NCBI GenBank assembly: GCA_030323885.1
Contig: CM059190.1
Coordinates: 87,110,762 to 87,174,761 of the forward strand
Direction: 5' to 3'
Length of the DNA stretch: 64,000 bases
From: Branchipolynoe longqiensis
Lineage: Eukaryota; Annelida; Polychaeta; Phyllodocida; Polynoidae
The notes beneath the pieces are model-generated. The model ran no database searches. It was not told where the DNA came from and worked only from the letters and a program-made list of their open reading frames with translations. This document shows positions 43,480 through 53,170 of the stretch, in pieces; positions within the stretch are counted from its first letter, which is position 1, and every line of letters begins with the position of its first letter. A program made the translations under genes and the position numbers.

Positions 43480-43737
43480 TCCTGGTTGAGGTCAGGCAGT
43501 AATTTGTACAGATTTTCACAAGTTTGACGTAGACGTAGGAACATAACAGGTCCAATGTACCGCACCGGGCCCTGGATTCAGTCCACGCACCCATCCACAC
43601 CCCCCCCCCACACACACACATACTCATACGTACCCACACACACGCACGCACATACCCACGCCCACACCCAAACCCCCAGGCCACATTTCCACCCACACAC
43701 CGATATGCCCACCCACACATCCACACCAAGGTAATAC

Positions 43738-43995
43738 CCCCATCACACCAAACTAGTTCTCACTACGTCCTTGAAAATGTTGCTGAAGGGACTCAAACTG
43801 TGTGCGAACGGAAAGGATGTAGTAGCAACTTTTTACGGTCTTTTTACTGACGGAATGGACGGGCTATACTAGAACGGAATGGTGCTCCAGAAGTTTGAGC
43901 ATGCCCAAAATTGTCTTGCAGCCACGTTCTACCCTGACCACAGCCCGTTTTAGAACGTGGTCAGACGTTTTGAGAACTAGTTTGGTGTGATGGGG
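43738..43995. mobile_element. MITE with perfect 25-bp TIRs
   Basis: CCCCATCACACCAAACTAGT plus TCTCA at 43738-43762 is the exact inverse of 43971-43995. The interior, 208 bp, contains a further inverted pair around AGAACG...CGTTCT and no coding frame. Exact TIRs suggest recent movement. No clear target duplication could be fixed because the flanks are C- and A-rich simple sequence. Confidence 0.78.
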
Positions 43996-44215
43996 ATGTA
44001 AAGCATCTACACGCACACTCCACACACCCACACACCCATGCACACACCCTCACTCATTCTCACCCACACCTCCATACCCAAGCACCCACATACCCACACA
44101 CACAATCGCGCGCCCATACAAGCACCCACACACAAACACATACACACACATACACACGCGCACACCCACACCCACCCACGCCACACACCGACACCAACAC
44201 ACACCCACGTAGCCA
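43996..44215. repeat. CACA/CCCACA-rich simple sequence
   Basis: Variable (CA)n, CACCCACA and ACACACG units. Open frames of His, Thr and Pro are by-products. Confidence 0.85.
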
Positions 44216-44241
44216 CTTCTACCACCCAACGCCCATCATTA

Positions 44242-44424
44242 CTGTCATGGGGGTGATGAAAATGGGAAATATTGTGCCTAGAGCGGGACTCGAACCCGCA
44301 TCTCTTTGCACTCCGGGCCAGTGTGCTAACCATTACACCACCTAGGCTCCCTGATATCAACACACTCCCCACGCCTACCTGTCTATGTGGTTACTTGCCT
44401 GAGAGGTCAGTGCAGACCACTACA
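44242..44424 (-). mobile_element. tRNA-like SINE (family S3), copy 1
   Basis: On the minus strand a cloverleaf-like sequence occupies about 44275-44349: acceptor GCCTAGG pairs with TCTAGGC, D arm GTGT/GCAC around AATGGTTA, T arm GCGGG-TTCGAGT-CCCGC. The anticodon arm is poor and lacks the expected T33, so I call it a tRNA-derived repeat or pseudo-tRNA, not a gene. It is flanked by sequence that repeats with it at 44568-44744, which fits a SINE. Confidence 0.6.
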
Positions 44425-44567
44425 CTCGTCCCCCTGGAATTGTAAGTCTTGTAATGCTTACAATTACATACATACAGGCAATGCACTTACACATACATAC
44501 ACAGGGTAGGTTCAACAACCATACAGCGCAAAGCTTGTACAGGATCCTGATCACGGCAACCAGTGTC

Positions 44568-44744
44568 ATGGGGGTGATGAAAATGGGAAATACTGCGCCT
44601 AGAGCGGGACTCGAACCCGCATCTCTTTGCACTCCGGGCCAGTGTGCTAACCATTACACCACCTAGGCTCCCTGATATCAACACACTCCCCACGCCTACC
44701 TGTCTATGTGGTTACTTGCCTGAGAGGTCAGTGCAGACCACTAC
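44568..44744 (-). mobile_element. tRNA-like SINE (family S3), copy 2
   Basis: Nearly identical to 44242-44424, including the block GTCATGGGGGTGATGAAAAT on one side and CTGAGAGGTCAGTGCAGACC on the other. The 143-bp spacer between the two copies holds unrelated CA-rich sequence. Two closely spaced direct copies suggest local duplication or two insertions. Confidence 0.6.
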
Positions 44745-44871
44745 ATTACCATACATGTCAAATTAAGGCAGGAGCAGTGATCAAAGTGCCATTGCTCACC
44801 TACAAAGTGCGCTATCGGGCAGAGGAGCTGAGAGTGTATCCACGGACACACCAGCAACTAGGTAGCGACAA

Positions 44872-45136
44872 GTTTGTTTGTTGTTGTTTTACATCCTAGC
44901 AACACCTAACGTCATATCAGAACGGGTACCGACTTGTTACAATGCGCACTCATGGCGACTTTATAGTACTGCCCCACTGTCAGAACCAGCCGCCAGGACC
45001 GTGACCTAATATCCCACTCAGTCACATTATCCTGACACTGAGCAGGTAGTGACAAGTGTCAATTTTGGAAAGTCATTGGTTTGACTCGGCCGGGATTCGA
45101 ACTCTTGACCTTTGGATTAGGCCACCGTGTCCGGTA
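44872..45136 (-). mobile_element. tRNA-derived SINE (family S1), minus strand, internally deleted
   Basis: From TTTGTTTGTTGTTGTTTTAC (reverse tail) through GGCGACTTTATAGTACTGCC to GGGATTCGAACTCTTGACC and GGCCACCGTGTCCGGT. The body lacks the usual AACCAGTCCTTGCC segment between GACACTGAG and CAGGTAGTGACAAG. Confidence 0.85.
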
Positions 45137-45625
45137 GATGGTTAAATGTGCATAATCTGATGGTTCTGATTTTCTGCCAGTTTTGGATTGGTTTTATAAA
45201 TATATTAGGATGGTTGAAGTAATCTATTTCAATTTTAGTTTGGAGTAACGTTCACTTTAAAGCATTAACTTTGGAGATCTATTTGAAGTATGGGAATTTA
45301 ATTTTGGAGAGCACATTGAAATGTTTGACATCATCGGCTTCAGCAGTGACACATTCTATTGAATTGATTTAGTATTCCTTTATATGCAACGATACATGTT
45401 GAATGAATGCACTAGTATCTAAGTTGGATATGTGGACTCAAATCTAGCTGAGTGTTTGGGTTTTGAAATGTTGATGATTTCATTAGATTGTGCATATTTT
45501 AAAAACAGCAACAACGAAAGTGTATATAGAGTGTGGGCGGGCAATATGCTGTGTGAGGTCAGTAGCCACTCCTATTACATGTCACGTTTAGGCGCATCAC
45601 ACTCCTGTGATGCATCCACGGATTG
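45137..45625. other. Intergenic stretch, nothing recognised
   Basis: AT-rich with no supported gene. Confidence 0.45.
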
Positions 45626-45956
45626 TTTGTTTACGTCCTAGCAACATCTACAGTCATATCAGGACGGGTACCGACTAGTGACAGTGCGCACTCATGGCAA
45701 CTTTATAGTCCCGCCCCACTGGGATAACCAGCCACCAGCACCGTGACCTGATATCCCACTCAGTCACACACTAAGCCAACCAGTGCTTGCCATATCCTAA
45801 TAATGCCGAGCGCCATGTTAGGAACCGACAAGTATCAATTTTTAAGTCATTGGTTTGACTCGACCAGGATTCGAACCCACGAACTCATGGGTTCCGATCT
45901 CCCGATCTCCCAAAACAGGAGACGGACGCTCTACTCATTCGGCCACCCCGTCTGGT
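45626..45956 (-). mobile_element. tRNA-derived SINE (family S1), minus strand
   Basis: Reverse tail TTGTTTGTTTACGTCCTAGC, body GGCAACTTTATAGTCCCGCC and AAGTCATTGGTTTGACTCGA, then AGGATTCGAACCCACGAACT and head ATTCGGCCACCCCGTCTGG. Carries the same CCCATGAG-type insertion between boxes as 12703-13047. Confidence 0.88.
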
Positions 45957-46179
45957 GCATCCATGGAGGATGCGGTTACGCAGTGGTTGATGTGCCGGGG
46001 TGGATAGATAGCAAGACCTCTGTAATCCTATTTGCAAAATGCACGGACCCAGATCCACCAGTGCAAGGCGAGGCTCAGCTTTGTGTGGTTATATTACATG
46101 ACGACTGCCAGCCAGTACATAGAATCAGTCCGCAAACTGGGTGGCAACCCGCCCCAGGGTGCAAGAACATACACCACTG

Positions 46180-47945
46180 TGCAGCACCCCCACCCCAGGG
46201 TGCAGCACCCCACCCCACCCCAGGGTGCAGCACCCCACCCCACCCCAGGGTGCAGCACCCCACCCCACCCCAGGGTGCAGCACCTCACCCCACTGTGCAG
46301 CACCCCTCCACCCTACAGTGCTGCACCCCACCCCACTGTGCATCACTGTGCAGCACCCCACCCCAGGGTGCAGCACCATCCCCCACCATGCCCCACTATG
46401 CAGCACCACCACCCGCTATGCAGCACCATGTCCTACTGTGCAGTACCCTGCCGTATTCCACCCCAATCTGCAGCGCCATGCCCCACTGTGCAGCACCATG
46501 CCCCACTGTGTAGCACCATGGCCCACTGTGTAGCACCATGGCCCACTGTGCAGCACCATGCCCCACTGTGCAGCACCATGCCCCACTGTGCAGCACCATG
46601 CCCATTGTGCAGCACCATGCCCCACTGTGCAGCACCATGCCCCACTGTGCAGCACCATGCCCCACTGTGCAGCACCATGCCCCACTGTCCAGCGCCATGC
46701 CCCACTGTGCAGCGCCATGCCCAACTGTGAAGCACCATGCCCCACTGTGCAGCACCATGCCCCACTGTCCAGCACCATGCCCCACTGTGCAGCACCATGC
46801 CCCACTGTGCAGCACCATGCCCCACTGTGCAGCACCATGCCCCACTGTCCAGCACCATGCCCCACTGTGCAGCGCCATGCCCCACTGCAGCCATGCCCCA
46901 CTGTGAAGCACCATGCCCCACTGTGCAGCACCATGCCCCACTGTGCAGCACCATGCCCCACTGTGCAGCGCCATGCCCCACTGTGCAGCCATGCCCCACT
47001 GAAGTCCCATGCCCCACTGTGCAGCATCATGCCCCACTGTGCAGCGCCATGCCCCACTGTGCAGCCATGCCCCACTGTGCAGCACCATGCCCCACTGTGC
47101 AGCACCATGCCCCACTGTGCAGCGCCATGCCCCACTGTGCAGCCATGCCCCACTGAAGCCCCATGCCCCACTGTGCAGCGCCATGCCCCACTGTGCAGCC
47201 ATGCCCCACTGTGCAGCCATGCCCCACTGTGAAGCACCATGCCCCACTGTGCAGCACCATGCCCCACTGTGCAGCGCCATGCCCCACTGTGCAGCACCAT
47301 GCCCCACTGTGCAGCGCCATGCCCCACTGTGCATCCATGCCCCACTGTGAAGCACCATGCCCCACTGTGCAGCACCATGCCCCACTGTGCAGCACCATGC
47401 CCCACTGTGCAGCACCATGCCCCACTGTGCAGCACCATGCCCTGCTATGCAGCACTGCTACCCGCTATGCAGCACCGCTATGCAGCACCATCACCCGCTA
47501 TGAAAGACCACTACCCAGTATGCAGCAGCATCACCCGATATGCAGCACCACTACCCGCTATGCAGCATCACCACCCGCTATGCAGCACCACCACCCGCTA
47601 TGCAGCACCATATCCCAATGCGCAGCACCATGCTCTACTGTGCATCACCATGCCCTGCTGTGCATCACCATGCTCTACTGTGCAACACCATGCCCCACTA
47701 TGCAGCATCATGACTCGCTATGCAGCACCACCACCCGCTATGCAGTACCATATCCCAATGTGTAGCACCATGCTCTACTGTGCAGCACCATGCTCTACTG
47801 TGCAGCATCATGCTCTACTGTGCTGTACCATGCTCTACTGTGCAACAACAGTGTGCGGTATTCCACCCCATTGTGCAGCATCATGCCCCACTGTGCAGCA
47901 TCAATCCCCACTGTGCAGCATCAAGCCCCACTGTGCAGCAGCATT
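46180..47945. repeat. 20-bp minisatellite (CACTGTGCAGCACCATGCCC)
   Basis: A ~1.8 kb array. The core 46460-47440 is almost pure 20-bp units with some 14-17-bp shortened forms (GCAGCCATGCCCCACTGT); the left edge holds a 25-bp C-rich variant (GGGTGCAGCACCCCACCCCA) and the right edge a degenerate ACCCGCTATGCAGCACC form. The unit has no stop codon in any frame on either strand, and 20 is not a multiple of 3, so frames up to 340 codons arise on both strands. These are not treated as genes. Confidence 0.93.
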
Positions 47946-48155
47946 ACATGGAAGCACTGGTCGCCACCAGTACACGGTACCATCGCCCACTATAGAGTAC
48001 CACTAAGTGGTAATGGTTTGGGGGTGTTGTGGTGTTGTGAGAAACTATGTGGTGTTGAATGTATGGTGTTGTAGGTAGCAGCAGTTCAGTGCTGTGTTGT
48101 ATGATGCTGTGAGTTATGGTGCAATGGGTACTGGTGTGATGGTGTTCATCATTAT

Positions 48156-48345
48156 CAATCCCATAACCACAAGGGTCGGTGACTTTGCAATCATTTTTCC
48201 TGTTCTCCGCTGCCCTCTGGGAATTGCCGAACTGCAGGCCTTTCCATTCCCTGATGTTGTCTTCCCACCTCTCCCTTTGTTTGTCTTGTTTTCTTACCCA
48301 TTGCACTGTGCCTTGCAAGATGCTTTTGGCCAGTCTTGAGGAACA
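48156..48345 (-). pseudogene. LINE reverse-transcriptase ORF, C-terminal relic
   Basis: The minus strand encodes SRLAKSILQGTVQWV, then RERWEDNIREWKGLQFGNSQ and RAAENR. This LAK-ILQGTV...RWEDNI-EW-G...QRAAENR pattern is the characteristic C-terminal tail of many animal LINE ORF2 proteins. Only about 60 codons are recognisable, isolated between two tandem arrays, so it is a dead 3' fragment. Substitutions at the usual RERW-LV end show decay. Confidence 0.7.
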
Positions 48346-48479
48346 GCAAATATGGCGATAACCACTACAGTCAGTGCTTCTTTATGATTGTCAGGAGATC
48401 TTTTTGGTCAAATTGCCTGCTCTTTGTATAAGGAGTTGTTGTGGAGGTAGAGTGTTGTATCCATGCAATATTGTTATAT

Positions 48480-49210
48480 TCATCTGAGGAATAGTGCAGT
48501 ATTGTGGGTAGTAGTATACTATGTTGTAGGTGTGGTGTTGTATGTGTGGTGTTGTGGTTGATGGTGGTTGTGGATGACGGTGTTATGGGTGTGGTGTTGT
48601 AGGTAGCAGTGCAGTATTTGGGTGGTGGTATGTTGTGGGTAGTTGTTGAGTAGTGGTGTGGTGGTGTTGGTGTGGTTTAGTCGGTGTGGTGGTGTGGGTG
48701 TAGTAATGCGGGTACAGTGTTTGAGTGGCGGTATGTTGTGGGTAATTGTTGAGTAGTGGTGTTCTACTGTAGGTACTGTATAGTAGGTGTGGTGTTGTGG
48801 GTGATGGTAATGTTGGTGTGGTATTGTGGGTAGCAGTGCAGTGATTGGGTGGTGGTATGTAGTTGTTGAGTACTGGTGTGGTGGTGTGGGTGTGGTATAG
48901 TAGGTGTGGTGTTGTGGGTGGTGGTGTTGTGGGTGTGCTATTGTGAGTAGCTGTGCAGTATTTGGGTGGCGGCATGTTGTGGGTAGTTGTTCGATACTGG
49001 TGTGCTGGTGTAGGTTTAGTATATTAGGTGTGGTGTAGGTTTAGTATATTAGGTGTGGTGTTGTGGGTGTTTTATTGTAGGTAGCAGTGCAGTGTTTGGG
49101 TAGCGGTATGTTGTGGGTAGTGGTTGGGTGATGGTGTGGTGGTGGTGTGGTGCTCATGGTGTGGGGGTGGTATGGTGGTGGGTACTGGTGGGTGGTGGGG
49201 TGGTGATATT
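48480..49210. repeat. GT-rich degenerate minisatellite
   Basis: Irregular repetition of GTGGTGTTGTGGGTAGCAGT and GGTATGTTGTGGGTAGTTGT at roughly 100-130-bp spacing. The complementary-strand Thr/His/Pro frame at 48583-48975 is a by-product. Confidence 0.75.
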
Positions 49211-49289
49211 ATAGGTCATCGTGGAACACGCGGCTCCAACCCCGTGTATCAGTAGTAGTAGTAAGTAACAGTGCCGGGCAGTGCTTATG

Positions 49290-49815
49290 TAATACCCCGG
49301 TCACATGAGAGCCAGCGTCCACCTCCGACCTCCTTAAGCCCAAAAGGACGCCAACCTCCCAGCGTCCCATTCGATACATTGATTCAAATACATGATCGGC
49401 ACCAGGTTGGCGCCGGGCAGTCGCCACATCAGCGCCAGGGGGGGGGGGGCGGAGCCGGGGGGGCGCCATAGCCGACACCACCCGGTGAGCGCGCAGCATT
49501 GCATATTTTGCCGGCTAGGCAGATCGGCGCCACGTCGGCGCCAACTCGCCAACCAAGGGGTCGGTGACCTGGCAGCGCCAGGGCGGCGCCAGGTCGCCAA
49601 CCACTTTTTAATGGCGCCAACCAAACTGGACGCAAGGAGGTTGCAAGTGCAGCACTTGCAACCTCCTTGCGTCCAAAATTTCCGAAATGGACGCTGAGAG
49701 GTTGGCGTCCTCGTGGCGCCAGCACTTAAGGAGGGCATAAGGAGGGCGCAATGAGGACGTTTTGATGTCGCGAATCGATCATAAGCGAATGCAGGCCTCG
49801 CGTGACTGGGGTATT
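49290..49815. mobile_element. Foldback/MITE-like element with internal palindrome
   Basis: Ends AATACCCCGGTCAC (left) and GTGACTGGGGTATT (right) are inverted with one mismatch. Inside, GGACGCCAACCTCCCAGCGT near 49346 is the inverse of a segment near 49690-49710, and the centre holds a palindrome at 49627-49675. The interior is dense in GGCGCCA motifs. Frames across it have no domains. GC content is higher than in the surroundings. Confidence 0.6.
49627..49675. repeat. 24-bp-arm palindrome with 1-nt spacer
   Basis: TGGACGCAAGGAGGTTGCAA plus GTGC (49627-49650) is followed by a single A and then the exact inverse (49652-49675). It would extrude as a cruciform or fold as a hairpin with almost no loop. 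Confidence 0.9.
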
Positions 49816-50159
49816 AGTGGATGCATGCGTGCCGGTGGTGTAAGTAAGTAACTAAGTGTACACTGCAGACACCCGGCACCATGCTGGCCTAATGAAATAA
49901 GCCCACCCACCACCCTTCCCCCTGTCCCTCACTAATGACGTCATCCTTAGACGGCGCCGTCGCTGTATGTGTAGGCTGTTTAATAGGCGTGGTAAGATGA
50001 CGCTGACTTGCTAAATGAGCCTGTGCCTGTGAAGTGGTGCCTGATGACCGTGCGGCTGTGGCGCGTGTGGTGGCCCTCGTCTGGACGTGTTCGTCACTAC
50101 TTTCTAATGACGGCCTTCTGAGGTGGACATGGCATGTCGTCGGACATTGGGTTAGTTGG

Positions 50160-50485
50160 ATTTTGGAGTTGTACGTCCAGGCAACATCTAAGGTCATATC
50201 ATGATGGGTACCAACTTGTGACAGTGCGCACTCATGGTGACTTTATAGTGCTGCCCCACTGGGAAATCATGCCACTGGCACCATGACCTGATATACCACT
50301 CAGTCACATTATCCTGACACTGATCTGACCAGTCCTTACTCTCTCCTATTAATGCCGAGTACCAGGCTAGAGAGTGACAAGTATCAATTTTATAAGTCAT
50401 TGGTTTGACTCCACTGGGAACCGAACTACCAACCTCCCGATCTCCCTTACGTGAGGCCCGCGCTCTACCGACCCTCAGTCGGGGT
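50160..50485 (-). mobile_element. tRNA-derived SINE (family S1), minus strand
   Basis: Reverse tail GGAGTTGTACGTCCAGGCAA, body GGTGACTTTATAGTGCTGCC and AAGTCATTGGTTTGACTCCA, head AGGCCCGCGCTCTACCGA. The 50486-51639 stretch beyond holds G-rich runs (50560-50600), a small reversed SINE tail fragment at about 51190-51240 and no gene. Confidence 0.85.
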
Positions 50486-51639
50486 AGCGCCGGCTGAGGG
50501 CCCCAGGACGACGCCCCGCCCCCCTCAATACCGCCCTCATAGGTTGCGCGGGTAGATCCCGGGGGGGGGGGGGCGGGAGGGGAGGGGGGGGGGGGGCATT
50601 GGGCGGGATTCACACGCACGCACTGCCGCCACTTGCCTTCAAGTATCGATCTGATGAAGGCGGTTTGTCACGGCGCGGGACGCAGCCTACGACAGTGTGA
50701 TGGACTACCTTACGATCCACAGGCATTTTTTGTTGTTGATTTCATTGTTCATACTTATAGACAGGGCCGAGTCAGATTGTCCTAGAGCCGTAAGGGTCTG
50801 CAATGCTGGTCTGGGAGGTTAATTTTCTCTTTGTGCGCCGTACGCCTGCCGTAAGCCCTAGCGTGCCTTGGCGATGTCTTGTATTTTTGTGGAAAATAAA
50901 TATTTATGTCATGTCCCCAGAAAGGAAACAACATTTTCGGTGTTGTTGGCAAGGATGAAAGTGGTCTCTGCCAAAAAAAAAAGCGGAAATCAGGTTTATA
51001 CCCTGGTGCCACCTAGCGATTTCCGGTAGAACCGAGCTGTGGTCATTACACTGACAGTGAATTTCCGCGAAAATGCGGATATTCACCCATAGGATTAGCA
51101 CTGTCAGGGAATGGAAGAATAATGCGGGAGTCCAGTTTCAGCGGTACTTGTTGTGACTATTTTACCGCCCATGTCTAGCTCTTTCTTGTTTGGGTTTTAT
51201 GTTGTTTCAACACCTAAGATCATATACGAACGGGATTCGGACTAACCAATAGCTCTCATACATAATATTATCCTAGATTCCTTGGCATTTGGTGAGCGTT
51301 AATCAGTGAATTAAAAAAAGTTACGGAAATCCGCGAAATCGCGGAGGTCTTTTTTTCCCAGCGTAAGTTGGAAGCAGATCGGGTGGCCAGTGCTGCCAGG
51401 CACCACTTCACAGGCAGAGGTTCATTAGGCAAATCAGTATAATCTTACCGTGTCTATTAACCAGTCTACACATACAGCAGTGCTGTCTAATAGCAGCAGC
51501 ATTAGTGAGGGACGCTGGACTAACTGCATCCTGTGTACAGTTACTTACTTACACACCACTTCCCATGTGGGCATCATCGAAACCATCCTTGGCTCAGGCA
51601 ATTTGAAGACTTCTTTTTTTTGGTTAAATATATATAATT

Positions 51640-51722
51640 GATACTTATCGCTCCCTTTCCTGGCCTTTGGCATTATTAGGATATATCAAGGATTAGCTCG
51701 GATCAGGATATCGGGTCATGCG
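51640..51722 (+). mobile_element. SINE S1 body fragment
   Basis: TTGATACTTATCGCTCCC through ATATCGGGTCATGCGGA matches the mid-body of S1; it is cut off by (TG)n/(TA)n at 51724-51822, into which the Ngaro element inserted. Confidence 0.7.
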
Positions 51723-51758
51723 GAGTGTGTGTGGGTGTGTGTGGGTGTGTGTGTATAT

Positions 51759-51822
<64 letters not shown>
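51723..51822. repeat. (TG)n then (TA)n microsatellite
   Basis: Target region of the Ngaro-like element; the same AT repeat continues on its right side at 56943-56959. Confidence 0.95.
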
Positions 51823-51826
<4 letters not shown>

Positions 51827-51912
51827 AGTTGGCCCCAATAAACAGAACAAAGATAAGACTGATGTGGTTGAGAACAAGATATATATTCTCTGGCGGAGAT
51901 ATATTAAATGCC
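51823..51912 (-). repeat. Ngaro split direct repeat B2 (90 bp)
   Basis: AAACAGTTGGCCCCAATAAA to GGAGATATATTAAATGCC on the plus strand. Same as 52111-52200 except one base (GAACAAGAT versus GAAGAAGAT). Six bases (CAGTTA) separate it from A2. Confidence 0.9.
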
Positions 51913-51918
51913 CAGTTA

Positions 51919-52110
51919 AAGTTAAAATTGAAGGCGTTAAGGCCAGGCGCAGCTGGCATACAGTGCACCGGATCGCTCACAGGGGGCGCCACTGTGGCCT
52001 ATGTATACTAACAGGGTCAGCTAGATCGGATACAGCGCTAACTATTACATAGGGAACTGAAGATCGGTAGTGTCCTTGTTTATATTCCCATAATGGATTA
52101 TAGAGCACAT
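51919..52110 (-). repeat. Ngaro split direct repeat A2 (192 bp)
   Basis: AAGTTAAAATTGAAGGCGTT to TAATGGATTATAGAGCACAT; equals 56751-56942 except two adjacent positions (CGGATCGC versus CGGGACGC). Confidence 0.9.
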
Positions 52111-52200
52111 AAACAGTTGGCCCCAATAAACAGAACAAAGATAAGACTGATGTGGTTGAGAAGAAGATATATATTCTCTGGCGGAGATATATTAAATGCC
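52111..52200 (-). repeat. Ngaro split direct repeat B1 (90 bp)
   Basis: Directly follows A2 without spacing and lies 31 nt beyond the recombinase stop. Confidence 0.9.
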
Positions 52201-52231
52201 AAGAGACCCATGGTCCCCCCAACCCGAAGTC

Positions 52232-53170
52232 TCAGTATACCGGCTCCGTCACACCAGCCAGTGCCGTGGAAACCCTAATGTCGTTCATTATGCGGACGCT
52301 CAACGGCGTCTGCAGGTAGGCGAAGATGGTATCGCTCGCCCAATCCCCGCGCACCCTGAGCTCTTCCAGGGTGGCGCCACACAATGACAGGAAGGTACAG
52401 CCCCCCCTCCTCAAGGAGTGGGATGAGTAGTCCCCCGCGTCCAATCCCGCAACCCCACAGAAGTGCTTCAGCATCCCTTGGTATGTCGAGTATCGTAGTT
52501 CTATCGTGGCGCCCGCTGGTGTGGGGATTCGGAACGCCATGGCCTCAGGACCCGCTGGGACCTCCCTGAAGTGTCTCTCAGTCCAGTAAACTGCGCACAG
52601 GGAGAGGTCCGGGCACCTAGCCACAGGTATTTCGAGCATACGCTCCGCGAATTGTATCGTCTTGGAGCGACGAACTCGCACCAACATTCCCCATGGGAGA
52701 AAGGAAAAGTCTCCCCTGCGCAGTGACGAGTCTGAGGCCGTCACCTGGCACTTCCTCAGTAGTGCCCTAAAACTGCACAGTATGGCCGCCCGCCAGGCGG
52801 TGTGCCCCTCCGAGGTGGTCAGGGCGGCGAATATTCGCCTGAGCATGTCGGGCAGTAAGGGAGCTGCCTGCCTGGGATGGCAACCCCGCTCCCGCTTGAT
52901 GCCCTTCAACGTGGATGCCAGCTCAAAGTTTTTGTAGTCGATCAGCTCCGCGCTCTCAGTCTTCAAGAAGAAGTTCAGGCCACTGAGGTAGTTGCACACT
53001 GATGTGTATTTGAGAGTCCTAGCCAGCCAGACCGCATACAGCGCTGTCTGTTCTGGAGGGCACGGTGTGGTGGGAAAGTGGCCCCCGAACTCCTCGATGA
53101 ACTCCAGATATCGTCTCGCCTGGACACCCCGTGTTGTGATGGAGTTTGGGGCGTAGTACTTGCGCTGCAC
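52232..53170 (-). CDS. Ngaro-like tyrosine recombinase (~312 aa)
   Basis: Inserts the element DNA. N-terminal SAM-like core-binding region (VQARRYLEFIEEFGGHFP and KYTSVCNYLSGLNFF, residues 16-70), catalytic domain with Arg I in FRALLRKCQV (R139), box II SSHSLRRGG (H251, R254), GDW (W277) and the nucleophile in IFAYLQTP (Y285). All catalytic positions are present. The listed first codon is a GTG; the frame is open further upstream inside the RT ORF (ELRREKLAVQRKYY), so the true start is likely earlier or uses frameshifting. The frame is +1 to the RT ORF and overlaps it by about 150 nt. Stop TGA lies just before B1. Confidence 0.88.
   Translation of the reverse strand: MQRKYYAPNSITTRGVQARRYLEFIEEFGGHFPTTPCPPEQTALYAVWLARTLKYTSVCNYLSGLNFFLKTESAELIDYKNFELASTLKGIKRERGCHPRQAAPLLPDMLRRIFAALTTSEGHTAWRAAILCSFRALLRKCQVTASDSSLRRGDFSFLPWGMLVRVRRSKTIQFAERMLEIPVARCPDLSLCAVYWTERHFREVPAGPEAMAFRIPTPAGATIELRYSTYQGMLKHFCGVAGLDAGDYSSHSLRRGGCTFLSLCGATLEELRVRGDWASDTIFAYLQTPLSVRIMNDIRVSTALAGVTEPVY

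Noticed and set aside
44275..44349. Functional tRNA gene on the minus strand
   Set aside because: The anticodon arm does not fold well with U33, and the sequence is repeated with its flanks at 44568-44744, as expected for a SINE.
46396..47438. 340-codon frames on the minus strand and 224-255-codon frames on the plus strand
   Set aside because: They arise from a 20-bp minisatellite without stop codons; all frames look alike.
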